Shown here: positions 14,570 through 22,665 of the stretch, one piece after another
How the letters are laid out: each line of letters opens with the position of its first letter
How positions within the stretch are numbered: the first letter of the stretch is position 1
Notes under the pieces: model-generated
The model's database searches: none
The model's input: the letters and a program-made list of their open reading frames with translations, nothing else
What the model was told of the DNA's origin: nothing
Position numbers and translations under genes: made by a program
Source of the DNA: Chloroflexota bacterium
GTDB lineage: Bacteria; Chloroflexota; Limnocylindria; Limnocylindrales; CSP1-4
DNA: 24,098 nucleotides
NCBI GenBank assembly: GCA_003157175.1
Contig: PMIQ01000139.1
Location: 19,323 to 43,420 of the forward strand
Reading direction: 5' to 3'

Positions 14570-15541
14570 ATGACTCGTCGATCTCTCAGGATTCTGTCCC
14601 TGCCCCTGCTCGTCATGATGATCGCCGCGTGCACGAGTGGGTCGTTCGCCACGCCGACGCCGGCCCCGACGGCGGCGCCGACCGCCACGACCGCGGCGGC
14701 GCCGCCGTCGATCATCGTCACGGTTACCCCAACGCCGACGGCAAACCCGTGCGACAAGTCGGTCCTCACGACGCTGACCGCCGGCAAGCTGACGGTCGGC
14801 ACCGACAACCCGGCCTACCCGCCCTACTTCCAGCCGCCCGCCAGCGGCAATGCCCCGGCTCCGTGGAAGCTCGGCGACCCGACCAACGGCCAGGGTTTCG
14901 AGAGCGCAGTCGCCTACGCGGTAGCCCAGAAGCTGGGATACACCCAGACCGACGTGGCCTGGACGGTCGTCCCCTTCGACAACTCGTACGCGCCCGGCGC
15001 CAAGCCATTCGACTTCTACCTTGCGCAGGTCTCCTACACGACCGAACGGGCGCAGGCGGTCGATATGTCGGACGGCTACTACTTCGTGAACCAGTCAATC
15101 GTAGCGCTCAAGTCCAATCCCATCGCCTCCGCCAAGACGATCGCCGACCTCAAGCAGTACAAGTTCGGCGCCCAGGTAGGAACGACCGCATACACGACGA
15201 TCCAGGACATGATCGCGCCGACGGCGAAGCCTTCCGTCTACAACACCAACGACGCGGCCATCCAGGCGCTCAAGGCCAAGCAGATCGACGGCCTCGTCGT
15301 CGACCTGCCGACGGCCTTCTACATCACCTCGGCCCAGCTGGATAACAGCGTCATCGTCGGCCAGTTCCCGGCCACCGCGGGGGCCGACGCCGAGCACTTC
15401 AGTCTGGTCCTCAAGAAGGGCAGCCCGCTGACGACGTGCGTCAACCAGGCGATCGCCGCTCTCAAGGCCGACGGAACCCTGGACCAGATCACGAAGGAAT
15501 GGCTGTCCGACAAGGCCAGCGCCCCCGTCGTCGGCCAGTAG
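14570..15541 (+). CDS. Amino-acid ABC transporter substrate-binding lipoprotein (family 3)
   Basis: A 323-residue binding protein of the SBP_bac_3 family. The start at 14570 gives a lipoprotein signal peptide: MTRRSLRILSLPL, a hydrophobic core, and lipobox IAAC with Cys21. An earlier in-frame start would bury this signal. A Thr/Pro/Ala-rich linker (about 25-60) tethers the domain. Family features are GKLTVGTDNPAYPPYF, QGFESAVAYAVAQKLGY, DFYLAQVSYTTERAQAVDMSDGYYFVNQSIVAL, and IAALKADGTLDQITKEWL near the end. Between the first two strands is an insertion (about FQPPASGNAPAPWKLGDPTN), longer than in His/Gln-binding relatives. With the permease and ATPase downstream it forms a polar amino-acid importer. 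Ligand is undetermined. Confidence 0.92.
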   Translation: MTRRSLRILSLPLLVMMIAACTSGSFATPTPAPTAAPTATTAAAPPSIIVTVTPTPTANPCDKSVLTTLTAGKLTVGTDNPAYPPYFQPPASGNAPAPWKLGDPTNGQGFESAVAYAVAQKLGYTQTDVAWTVVPFDNSYAPGAKPFDFYLAQVSYTTERAQAVDMSDGYYFVNQSIVALKSNPIASAKTIADLKQYKFGAQVGTTAYTTIQDMIAPTAKPSVYNTNDAAIQALKAKQIDGLVVDLPTAFYITSAQLDNSVIVGQFPATAGADAEHFSLVLKKGSPLTTCVNQAIAALKADGTLDQITKEWLSDKASAPVVGQ

Positions 15542-15560
15542 TCGTTCGTTTCCTCCAGGT

Positions 15561-16445
15561 ATGAGAGGTTGGGGCTTCGGCGGCCCGCTCGACTCCGGGG
15601 ACTTGATCCTCAGATCGGGCGGGCGTCCCCCTGTCCGGCCCAGATTCGACCAGTCGGCCCTCCGTTCGACGCTGGTGGCCTTGCTCAGCACGGTCGTCTT
15701 TTTCGCGTTCGTCGGTTTCGTGGTCGTGAACGCGCCCGGCTGGAGCGCGGTTCAGGAGTCCTTCTTCAACGGCAAGGTGTGGCAGGAGTCGGTGCCCGAC
15801 GTGGTTCCGGCGTTCCTGACGAACGTCCAGCTCTTCTGCATCGCCGAGGTCCTGATCCTGATCCTGGCTCTCGCGATCGCGGTGCTGCGAAGCCTGCCGG
15901 GCGCGGTTCTGTTCCCAGTCCGGCTGATGACCACGATCTACGTGGACTTCTTCCGAGCCGTGCCGGGCGTGTTGATCATCTACATCCTCGGTTTTGGCAT
16001 CCCCGGTCTCGGGATCGCGGGAGTACCGACCGACCCATTCTTCTACGCGGTCGTCGCCCTGACGCTTGTGTATTCGGCCTATGTGTCGGAGGTTTACCGA
16101 GCCGGAATCCAGTCGGTCCACCCGAGCCAGGAGGCCGCGGCCAGATCGCTCGGTCTCAGCCAGTTTCAGGCGCTTCGCTACGTCGTCCTGCCGCAGGCCA
16201 TCCGGCGGGTAATCCCGCCCCTTCTCAACGACTTCATCGGACTTCAGAAGGACACCGTCCTGGTGTCGTACATCGGCGTGGTCGAAGTCTTCCGGCAAGC
16301 GCAGATCGATGAGGCGGCATCGTTCAACTTCACCCCGTACGTGGTCGTGGCCCTGGTCTTCCTGGTCATGACCATCCCGCTCGCCCGGTTCACCGACTGG
16401 CTGGTGGCTCGGGATCGGCGGCGCTTCCTGGCGAACGCCCGATGA
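15561..16445 (+). CDS. Amino-acid ABC transporter permease
   Basis: A 294-residue permease of the His/Glu/Gln/Arg/opine family. It has about five to six hydrophobic segments and the cytoplasmic EAA loop contacting the ATPase: YRAGIQSVHPSQEAAARSLGL followed by LPQAIRRVIPPLLND. The first 35 residues are hydrophilic, and a long loop after helix 1 (about 60-80) precedes the typical VPAFLTNVQLF segment. It starts 20 bases after the binding-protein stop and its own stop overlaps the ATPase ATG (ATGA). Only one permease is present, so it should homodimerise. Confidence 0.94.
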   Translation: MRGWGFGGPLDSGDLILRSGGRPPVRPRFDQSALRSTLVALLSTVVFFAFVGFVVVNAPGWSAVQESFFNGKVWQESVPDVVPAFLTNVQLFCIAEVLILILALAIAVLRSLPGAVLFPVRLMTTIYVDFFRAVPGVLIIYILGFGIPGLGIAGVPTDPFFYAVVALTLVYSAYVSEVYRAGIQSVHPSQEAAARSLGLSQFQALRYVVLPQAIRRVIPPLLNDFIGLQKDTVLVSYIGVVEVFRQAQIDEAASFNFTPYVVVALVFLVMTIPLARFTDWLVARDRRRFLANAR

Positions 16446-17230
16446 ACGAGCTTGTGGCATCGGGTCCCGAATCGTCCACGGCCGCGCCACCGGCGCTGGA
16501 GATCGCGGGGCTTTGGAAATCGTTCGGCGATCTGCACGTCCTGCGCGGTGTCGATCTCACAGTCGCCGAACACGAGGTCGTCTGCCTGATCGGTTCGTCC
16601 GGCTGCGGCAAGTCGACCCTGCTGCGCTGCGTCAACCTGCTGGAACCGATCGATGCCGGCCGCATCCTGGTCAAGGGCAAGGAGATCACGGCGTCGGGCG
16701 TGGACGTCAACCGCATGCGCCGCCGCATCGGCATCGTGTTCCAGTCGTTCAACCTGTTCCCTCACATGTCGGTACTCCACAACGTGACCCTCGCGCCACG
16801 CAAGGCCGCCGGGAAGCCGAAAGCGCGAGCCGAGGCCGACGCGACCGAGCTGCTCGAACGGTTCGGCCTTGCCGACAAGCGCAACGAGTACCCCGACCGG
16901 CTTTCGGGCGGTCAGCAGCAGCGCGTCGCGATCGTCCGAGCCCTGGCTATGGCGCCGGACCTGCTGCTGCTCGATGAGATCACGAGCGCCCTGGACCCGG
17001 AGCTGGTGGCGGAGGTCCTCAACGTGATCCGTGAGCTGGCGCGCGGCGGCATGACGATGGTCATCGCCACTCACGAGATGGGGTTCGCGCGCGACGTCGC
17101 GAACCGGGTCTGCTTCCTCGACGAGGGCGTGATCCTCGAGCAGGGGGCGCCGGCGGACATGTTCAGCCGCCCGCGCGAGGCCAGGACGCAGCAATTCCTG
17201 GAACGGATCATCGCGGCCGGCAGGCTGTAG
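16442..17230 (+). CDS. Amino-acid ABC transporter ATP-binding protein
   Basis: A 262-residue ATPase of the GlnQ/HisP type. All motifs are intact: Walker A GSSGCGKS (51-58), Q-loop Gln101, signature LSGGQQQR (154-161), Walker B LLLLDE with Asp178 and Glu179, D-loop SALDPE, and switch His211 (ATHEMGFA). The downstream VCFLDEGVILEQGAP is typical of this subfamily. It powers the permease and binding protein encoded just upstream and should sit on the inner face of the membrane. The gene is the last of the operon and is followed by a GC-rich hairpin. Confidence 0.97.
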   Translation: MNELVASGPESSTAAPPALEIAGLWKSFGDLHVLRGVDLTVAEHEVVCLIGSSGCGKSTLLRCVNLLEPIDAGRILVKGKEITASGVDVNRMRRRIGIVFQSFNLFPHMSVLHNVTLAPRKAAGKPKARAEADATELLERFGLADKRNEYPDRLSGGQQQRVAIVRALAMAPDLLLLDEITSALDPELVAEVLNVIRELARGGMTMVIATHEMGFARDVANRVCFLDEGVILEQGAPADMFSRPREARTQQFLERIIAAGRL

Positions 17231-17235
17231 CGCGG

Positions 17236-17272
17236 CGGCCGGCGGGCCCCAGGACCGGCGCGCCGCCGGCCG
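17236..17272. terminator. GC-rich hairpin between convergent operons
   Basis: CGGCCGGCGG (17236-17245) pairs perfectly with CCGCCGGCCG (17263-17272), a 10-bp stem around 17 bases. It lies in the 44-base gap between the convergent ATPase and VWA genes, so it could end transcription from both sides. There is no T tract. Confidence 0.5.
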
Positions 17273-17274
17273 GT

Positions 17275-18360
17275 TCAGGGCAGAGGGCGCCAGGCCTTGT
17301 TCAGCAGAATCGCCAGCGCCGCGGTGAACGCGCCCAGACCCACGAAGACGAAGCTGACTTCCGTCACCTCGTGCTTGGTGATCAGGTTCGTCGGGAGGTT
17401 CGCGAAGACGCTGTCGAGCTCGGCCGCCGTCGAGGCCGGGTGGTACGTCCCGCCGGTAATGGCCGCGATCTCCTTGAGCGTGGCCTCGTCGATGCCGCGC
17501 GGGAAGTTGCCACCGCCGCCTCCACCATACGCTCCGCCGCCGCCGCCGCCGCCGCCAAACCCGCCACCGCCGGGTTCCCGGCCGACGTACTGAGGCGCGC
17601 AGGTCGGGCTCATGGCCCCACCGTTGGCCGTTCCGAAGCCGATGGTGTAGACCCTCACGCCCCGGTCGGCCGCCTGCTGGGCGGCAGCGAGTGGGTCGGT
17701 GCCGGTGTTGTTGGCCCCGTCGGTCAGCAGGACGACGATGTCGGGGGCGTAATCGCCCTTGGGCACCGGTGCCGGCGCAACCCCCGTCGACGAATCGGTC
17801 TGGCTCCTGGCGACGGCCGGGTCGATTTCCGAGATGGCGTCGATCGAGGCCAGGATGCCATCGCCGACGGCGGTCCTTCGTCCGGTTGCGAGGCTATTCA
17901 GGGCCTCGGTCAGCGCCGTCCGATCGCTGGTCGGGGCCTGGACGACTTCCGCGAAGCTGCTGAACGCGACGATCCCAAATCGAGTCGTCGAAGATTGGCT
18001 GTTGATGAACGATGCGGCCGCGGTCTCGGCGGCCTGCAGACGGCTGGGCGGGATGTCGGACGAGCACATGCTGCCCGAAACGTCGATCGTGAGAATGATG
18101 GTCGTCTGGTTCGTGGGCACGGCGACGACCGCCACGGGTCGCGCCATGGCGAAGACCAGGGCCGCGAGGGCCGCCACGAACAGCGCGAACGGCAGGTGCC
18201 GGCGCAGCCGCGACGATCCGGGCTCGGCTTCGCGCACGAGGGCCAGGCTGGAGTAGCGCACGCCCGATCGCTGCCGCCGCCGCAGACTCCAAACGTAGAC
18301 CATCACCGGCACCGGCAGGAGCAGCAGCAGGAGCAGCAAGCTCGACCACTGGAAGTCCAT
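17275..18360 (-). CDS. BatA-like VWA-domain membrane protein with polyglycine loop
   Basis: A protein of about 361 residues with the BatA layout. Two N-terminal membrane segments (about 5-25 and 56-75, the second ending in ARP) precede a VWA domain (about 85-320), and a C-terminal membrane segment follows (about 333-352). The metal-ion site is complete: DVSGSM (Asp92, Ser94, Ser96), a Thr near 162, and Asp213 in LLTDG. Between the later VWA strands, at about 262-283, is a run of glycines interrupted by Phe, Ala-Tyr and Asn, absent from the neighbouring paralogue. It is the last gene of the MoxR-DUF58-VWA-VWA set and starts 40 bases after its paralogue. The family is thought to help assemble or protect envelope proteins; the exact client is unknown. 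Confidence 0.88.
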   Translation of the reverse strand: MDFQWSSLLLLLLLLPVPVMVYVWSLRRRQRSGVRYSSLALVREAEPGSSRLRRHLPFALFVAALAALVFAMARPVAVVAVPTNQTTIILTIDVSGSMCSSDIPPSRLQAAETAAASFINSQSSTTRFGIVAFSSFAEVVQAPTSDRTALTEALNSLATGRRTAVGDGILASIDAISEIDPAVARSQTDSSTGVAPAPVPKGDYAPDIVVLLTDGANNTGTDPLAAAQQAADRGVRVYTIGFGTANGGAMSPTCAPQYVGREPGGGGFGGGGGGGGAYGGGGGGNFPRGIDEATLKEIAAITGGTYHPASTAAELDSVFANLPTNLITKHEVTEVSFVFVGLGAFTAALAILLNKAWRPLP

Positions 18361-18400
18361 CAGACCCGTCCTTCCCGGCGGCCGAAGCGCGCAGGCTCTG

Positions 18401-19420
18401 TCATGGCAGTCGACCGAGCCAGAGAAGCGATGTCAGTCCGCCCGCGAGCAGCATCAGCAGGCCCAGGCCCGCGACGAGCGACGTCACCTCCGTTTCCTGG
18501 GGTTGGACGACGAGCTGAGTGTCGAGGTTGTCGTAGATCGAGCGGAGCTGCTGCGCGTCGGCCGCGCCGTAGTAGGTGCCGCCGGTCGTCTGGGATATCT
18601 GCTGGAGCGTCGCCTGGTCGAGCTGGGTGAAGACCTGGAAGCCATCGAGGTTCAGCGTCGTGCCGGCGGCGCTGCCGAGGCCGACGGTGTAGATCCGCAC
18701 TCCCATGTCGGCGGCCGCCTGCGCAGCGGCGAACGGGTCGGGTGACTCGTTGTTCTCGCCGTCGCTGAGCAGAACGATGGCCGCCGGGGCGTGGGTTCCG
18801 GACGGCACGGGCGTCGGCGTCGGTGTCGGGGTTGGGGCGGGGCTCTGGTTGCTGTAGTAGTTCCCCGCGAAGGGCCCGGCTTCCGCAACGGCAATGGCGT
18901 TGAGCGAGGCCAGGATGCCCCGGGCGACTGACGTCCCACGCTCCGGCGTCAGGCGGTCTATCGCCGAGAGCACCGTGGCCTGATCGGTGGTAGGCGTCTG
19001 GACCGACACGCCCGAGTCGCTGAACGCCACGACACCGATTGATATGCCGTCCGGCTGGCGCGCCACGAAGTCCTTCGCCGCCGTCTTGGCCGCATCCATT
19101 CGTGTGGGCGCCATGTCTTTCGCTCCCATGCTGGCGGAGACGTCGAAGGCGAGGATGACCGTGCCTTCGACGCGGGGCAGGTCCACAACCGCTTGAGGCC
19201 GCGCCATGGCGACGGCAATCACGGCCATCCCGACCAGGATCAGCGCCGATGGAGCTCGGCTGCGCAGGCCGGCCGGCCGGCGGGTGGTTCCCTGCGCGAG
19301 GCCCAGTCCGCCACGAGTCGCGAGCAGACGGTGGCGGCGGCGGTCCAGCGCCCAATACAGCAACGCACCGATCGGGACGAGCGCCACCGCGAGCAGCATT
19401 GGCGGCCAGATGAACGTCAC
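18401..19420 (-). CDS. BatA-like VWA-domain membrane protein (paralogue)
   Basis: A 339-residue relative of the following gene, with the same order: membrane segments at about 7-25 and 57-74 (again ending in ARP), a VWA domain, and a C-terminal membrane segment (about 312-333). The metal site is intact: DVSAS (Asp93, Ser95, Ser97), Thr163 and Asp220 in LLSDGENN. A Thr-Pro repeat linker (about 194-207) is inserted before the strand carrying Asp220, where the paralogue has an Ala/Pro stretch. The GTG start has GGAGG six bases before it, and the gene begins three bases after the DUF58 stop, so it is surely in the same operon. Probable partner of the MoxR ATPase. Confidence 0.9.
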   Translation of the reverse strand: MTFIWPPMLLAVALVPIGALLYWALDRRRHRLLATRGGLGLAQGTTRRPAGLRSRAPSALILVGMAVIAVAMARPQAVVDLPRVEGTVILAFDVSASMGAKDMAPTRMDAAKTAAKDFVARQPDGISIGVVAFSDSGVSVQTPTTDQATVLSAIDRLTPERGTSVARGILASLNAIAVAEAGPFAGNYYSNQSPAPTPTPTPTPVPSGTHAPAAIVLLSDGENNESPDPFAAAQAAADMGVRIYTVGLGSAAGTTLNLDGFQVFTQLDQATLQQISQTTGGTYYGAADAQQLRSIYDNLDTQLVVQPQETEVTSLVAGLGLLMLLAGGLTSLLWLGRLP

Positions 19421-19423
19421 GGC

Positions 19424-20329
19424 CTACCTCCGTCGCCGGCGGCGAATGGTCGCCATACGCACGATGGCGCGGACTAGGTCTTCGTCCGTCGAAAGCGACA
19501 AGGCCTCGACCCCGGCTCGCCCGAAGGCGCCGTTCATCTCGGCCTCGCGCCGCTCGGCCGCGTCCCGGAAGCGGCGCCGGAAAGCGGCGTCGTGGGTGTC
19601 GACATAGAGCTGCTCGCCGGTCTCGGCGTCCTCCATGATCAGCGCGCCGACGTCGGGCAGCTCGATCTCGCGCGGGTCGAGCAGTCGGACGGCGACCACC
19701 TCGTGCCGTCGATTCAGCAGGCTCAGGGGGCGCTCCCACCCGGGCGCGCTGATGAAGTCGGAGACGATGAAGACCAGCGAACGGCGCTTGATGGTCCGCT
19801 GGCCGGCGTCGAACAATGGCGACAGGTCGGTGAATGGGGCATTCGCCAGGCGCGGGTGCCGGAGCAGGTCGTCGATCAGGCGCAGAACCTGGTCGCGCCC
19901 GCCTCGCGCCGGGATGATTCGTTCGACCGTGCTGCCGTAGAACATCGCGCCGACGCGGTTGCCACGCCGGGTCAGCAGCCGTGCGAGCGTCGCCACGAAG
20001 TCGGTCAGGACCGTCCGCTTGACGCGCTCTGTGTCCACTGTCCCGAAGTCGACCGAGGGGCTGAGATCGAGCAGGAACCAGGCCGTGATCTCGCGGTCCT
20101 CGACGTACTCGCGGACGTAGGGCGTGTCCATCCGCGCCGTGACATTCCAGTCGATCGACCGGACGTCGTCCCCGGGCTGGTATTCGCGCAGGTCCACGAG
20201 ATCGATGCCGTTGCCGCGGAAGAGGCTGCGGTAGTCGCCCTGGAGCACGCCGTCCAGCCGGCGGATGACCTGCCAGTCGAGGCGCTGGAGAACCTTCTCC
20301 GGGGCGGAGACGGCTCGCTCACGGCGCAA
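19424..20329 (-). CDS. DUF58 domain protein of a MoxR cluster
   Basis: A 301-residue soluble protein of the DUF58 family. The hallmark is EYQPGDDVRSIDWNVTARM at about 49-67, followed by a VWA-like fold with DLSPS (Asp88, Ser90, Ser92), which may bind a metal. The C-terminus is very arginine-rich. DUF58 proteins are almost always encoded beside MoxR ATPases and act with VWA proteins, although their biochemical role is not settled. No ATG or GTG lies in frame near the domain start; TTG at 20329, with an AAGGTGA upstream, is taken as the start. It follows moxR after 67 bases. Confidence 0.88.
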   Translation of the reverse strand: MRRERAVSAPEKVLQRLDWQVIRRLDGVLQGDYRSLFRGNGIDLVDLREYQPGDDVRSIDWNVTARMDTPYVREYVEDREITAWFLLDLSPSVDFGTVDTERVKRTVLTDFVATLARLLTRRGNRVGAMFYGSTVERIIPARGGRDQVLRLIDDLLRHPRLANAPFTDLSPLFDAGQRTIKRRSLVFIVSDFISAPGWERPLSLLNRRHEVVAVRLLDPREIELPDVGALIMEDAETGEQLYVDTHDAAFRRRFRDAAERREAEMNGAFGRAGVEALSLSTDEDLVRAIVRMATIRRRRRR

Positions 20330-20396
20330 GTCACCTTCGCGCCCGTTGTCAGGTGGCTCCTCGTCGTGCCACCGCGAAGCGGTCCAGGGAAAGGCC

Positions 20397-21443
20397 TCAG
20401 GCGCTGGCGCGGGCGTTGGATCGCTCCCTCAGCGGTACCACTGGCACCGGAATCCGCTTGAGCACGGTCGTCAGAACGTCGTCGGCGGTCACGTTGTCCG
20501 AGAGAGCCTCGAACGACAGGACCAGGCGATGGCGCATCACGTCGCGGGCCATGTCGAGCACGTCCTGGGGCAGCGCGTAGTCGCGGCCGCGCACGAAAGC
20601 CAGCGCCCGGGCGGTGAGGATCAGGTTGATCGAGGCGCGCGGACTGGCCCCATACGTGATGTACTTCTCCAGCTCCGGCATACCGTGCAGCCTCGGCGCC
20701 CGGGTGGACGTTGCCAGGCGCACGGCGTACTCCATCAGCGCCGGATCGACGTACACGCGGTCGGCCTGCTGCTGCAGCTCGAGCAGGCTCCTGATCGAGA
20801 GCACCTCCTGTACCGGCTCGAGTGGGCCGGTCATCCGCTCGACGATGACGAACTCCTCGGTCGCGCTCGGATAGCCGACCAGGACCTTGAGCATGAAGCG
20901 GTCTACCTGCGCCTCCGGCAGGGCGTACGTCCCTTCGGTCTCGATCGGGTTCTGGGTCGCCAGGACCAGGAACGGGTCGGGCACCTTGTGAGTCTCGTGG
21001 CCGATCGTGACCTGCCGCTCCTGCATCACCTCGAGAAGCGCGCTCTGGACCTTGGCCGGAGCCCGGTTGATCTCGTCCGCGAGAAGAAGGTTGGTGAACA
21101 CCGGACCCAGGGACGTGTTGAATTCGCCGGTCTTCTGGTTGTAGATCCGCGTTCCGACCAGATCAGCCGGGACGAGGTCGGGCGTGAACTGGACGCGCTT
21201 GAACTCGCCGCCGATGGCACCGGCGAGAGTCTTGATGGCCATCGTCTTGGCCAGTCCCGGCACGCCTTCGACCAGCAGATGGCCCCGCGCCAGGAGCGCC
21301 ACCGCGAGCCGTTCGAGGAGGTGGTCCTGGCCGACGATGACCTTCTTCACCTCGTACAGAAGGCGCTCCATCGGCACGGTCGGCGCGTCGAACGCCCCCG
21401 GCGCCGTGTCGGCCTGTTCGTGCGCTGTCTTCACTTGCTGCAC
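20397..21443 (-). CDS. MoxR-family AAA+ ATPase
   Basis: A 348-residue AAA+ protein of the MoxR group. Walker A is GVPGLAKT (60-67), Walker B LLLADE (Asp123, Glu124) followed by INRAPAKVQSALLEVMQE, sensor 1 is ATQNP (162-166), and the arginine finger is probably Arg182 (VDRF). The C-terminal lid contains GASPRASINLILTARALA, a MoxR signature. MoxR proteins work as chaperone-like ATPases with VWA partners, here encoded by the next three genes. The start is GTG 21443, but a GTG three codons later (21434) has a better-spaced GAGGTG and may be the real one. The gene lies 79 bases after the protease stop. Confidence 0.95.
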   Translation of the reverse strand: MQQVKTAHEQADTAPGAFDAPTVPMERLLYEVKKVIVGQDHLLERLAVALLARGHLLVEGVPGLAKTMAIKTLAGAIGGEFKRVQFTPDLVPADLVGTRIYNQKTGEFNTSLGPVFTNLLLADEINRAPAKVQSALLEVMQERQVTIGHETHKVPDPFLVLATQNPIETEGTYALPEAQVDRFMLKVLVGYPSATEEFVIVERMTGPLEPVQEVLSIRSLLELQQQADRVYVDPALMEYAVRLATSTRAPRLHGMPELEKYITYGASPRASINLILTARALAFVRGRDYALPQDVLDMARDVMRHRLVLSFEALSDNVTADDVLTTVLKRIPVPVVPLRERSNARASA

Positions 21444-21489
21444 CTCGCTACGTCAACCGACCCGGTCCGCCGGCTTCGATTTGCGTTGG

Positions 21490-21513
21490 GTCCGCGGTCC
21501 GCGGTCCGCGGAC
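21490..21513. repeat. Triple TCCGCGG repeat forming a hairpin
   Basis: TCCGCGG occurs three times in tandem (21491-21511). With flanking bases it makes an 8-bp stem, GTCCGCGG (21490-21497) with CCGCGGAC (21506-21513), around an 8-base loop. It lies between the protease stop and the moxR start on the minus strand and could attenuate read-through between them. Confidence 0.55.
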
Positions 21514-21522
21514 GGTCGGCGG

Positions 21523-22431
21523 CTAGTCCGGCGGCAATCCCGCGGCTCCGCCGGCCACATCGATGGGCACCGCCAGGCCGATGCCGATGAACACGCCCTC
21601 GTTCGTGGGATTGATGAGACCGTCGACGATCCCGATCACCTGGCCGTCGCGGTTGACCAGCGGACCGCCCGAGTTGCCCGGGTTCACCGCGGCGTCGATC
21701 TGGATCAGGCCCGTGAGCTGCGGACCGTTGTTGGGAAGCTGGAAGGAGCGATTCAGGCCGGAGATGACGCCCGCGCTCATCGAGCCGTACAGGCCGAAGG
21801 GATTGCCGAGGACGAAGGCCTCGCTCCCGACCTGCACGCTCCGGGGATTGCCGAGGACGGCCGGCACGATGTCGGCCGGGGGCTGCGCCGCCTGCAGGAC
21901 CGCGATGTCGTTCTGAGGTTGCGTGGCCTGGATCGTAGCCTCCGATTTCGTCCCGTCGGCGAACGTCACCTGGATGGACGTCGCGTCGGCGACAACGTGC
22001 AAGCAGGTGAGGATGTCGCCGGCGCTGTCCACAACCACGCCACTTCCCAGGGTTACGTCTGCAGCGGGGATGGCGCCGGTCGGCACGGCGGAGTTACGCG
22101 GCAGGGTCGAAGCGCTCGGGGCGGGTGTGCCGCCCGAACCCTGGGTCTCGATCAGGACGAGCGAGGGGGCGACGGCCTGATACGCGCGCTGCGAGTCGGC
22201 AGGTCCTGGGGTGATTGAAGCCAATGCCTGGGAGATGCTCTGGCTCACGTCCTGCTGGTTGAGCGGCCGCGGCGCGGGTACCAGCGCGCCGTAGAGCGCG
22301 ACGGCGAGAAGCGCGGCCACGAGCCCCGAGGCGAACGGGACGCCCCGACGGAGTCGGGTTCTGATGCGAAGGGGCCTCCGGCGCCAGAAGCGGCTTGCGG
22401 ACGGAGCAGGCGAATCCTGCGGGTTTGCCAT
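21523..22431 (-). CDS. Membrane-anchored HtrA-like serine protease without PDZ domain
   Basis: A 302-residue trypsin-like protease. An arginine-rich N-terminus (about 14-29) and one membrane segment (about 31-51) fit a signal anchor, with the catalytic domain outside. A Pro/Ala/Ser-rich linker (about 96-123) precedes the fold. The triad is His145 (CLHVVADA), Asp175 (QNDIAVL) and Ser254 (NPGNSGGPL), all with HtrA/DegP context. The protein stops shortly after IGLAVPID, where HtrA proteins usually carry a PDZ domain; none is present. ATG 22431 is preferred over an upstream in-frame start at 22572 because the added stretch looks non-coding, although its ribosome-binding site is weak. It is followed by moxR in the same direction. 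Confidence 0.9.
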   Translation of the reverse strand: MANPQDSPAPSASRFWRRRPLRIRTRLRRGVPFASGLVAALLAVALYGALVPAPRPLNQQDVSQSISQALASITPGPADSQRAYQAVAPSLVLIETQGSGGTPAPSASTLPRNSAVPTGAIPAADVTLGSGVVVDSAGDILTCLHVVADATSIQVTFADGTKSEATIQATQPQNDIAVLQAAQPPADIVPAVLGNPRSVQVGSEAFVLGNPFGLYGSMSAGVISGLNRSFQLPNNGPQLTGLIQIDAAVNPGNSGGPLVNRDGQVIGIVDGLINPTNEGVFIGIGLAVPIDVAGGAAGLPPD

Positions 22432-22476
22432 GAGCGGGGACCGAACTCCAGTCCGTGTCGCCAGCCGAAGGGATTT

Positions 22477-22605
22477 CTTCCGTGGGTGAAACGGCGGAAG
22501 AGCCGCTTCCAGTGAAGTCTCGGGAGCAATGCTGCAACCTGTCTGAAAAGCGACGAACAAATCGGCCGCCACGGTGCGCGGGCCGGGACGTGTATTTGCC
22601 CGGCC
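22477..22605 (-). other. Intergenic region with two inverted repeats
   Basis: Between the DHA2 transporter stop and the protease start lie 234 bases. GGCCGGG (22581-22587) and CCCGGCC (22599-22605) form a 7-bp GC stem about 60 bases after the transporter stop, a possible terminator without T tract. CTTCCG (22477-22482) and CGGAAG (22495-22500) form a second short hairpin in the protease leader. No convincing promoter was recognised. Confidence 0.4.
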
Positions 22606-22665
22606 GAAAGAAGACCGTCCGCGGTGAGATCAGCGCCGTTTGGGCCCCGGCAAAGCAGCCGAGCC

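Noticed and set aside
17505..17580. CCG-rich simple repeat considered as a CRISPR or structural DNA array
   Set aside because: There are no spacers and the bases are explained by glycine codons in the VWA gene.
17371..18630. 419-codon plus-strand frame opposite the VWA genes
   Set aside because: Antisense to intact MIDAS-containing domains; no recognisable motif.
18360..19739. 459-codon minus-strand frame across the VWA and DUF58 genes
   Set aside because: Same strand but another frame from two conserved genes; its translation is low-complexity Arg/Ala/Gly.
22432..22572. Longer start for the serine protease (47 extra residues)
   Set aside because: The extra stretch is not hydrophobic or conserved-looking and includes a short hairpin; ATG 22431 leads directly into a basic N-terminus and signal anchor.
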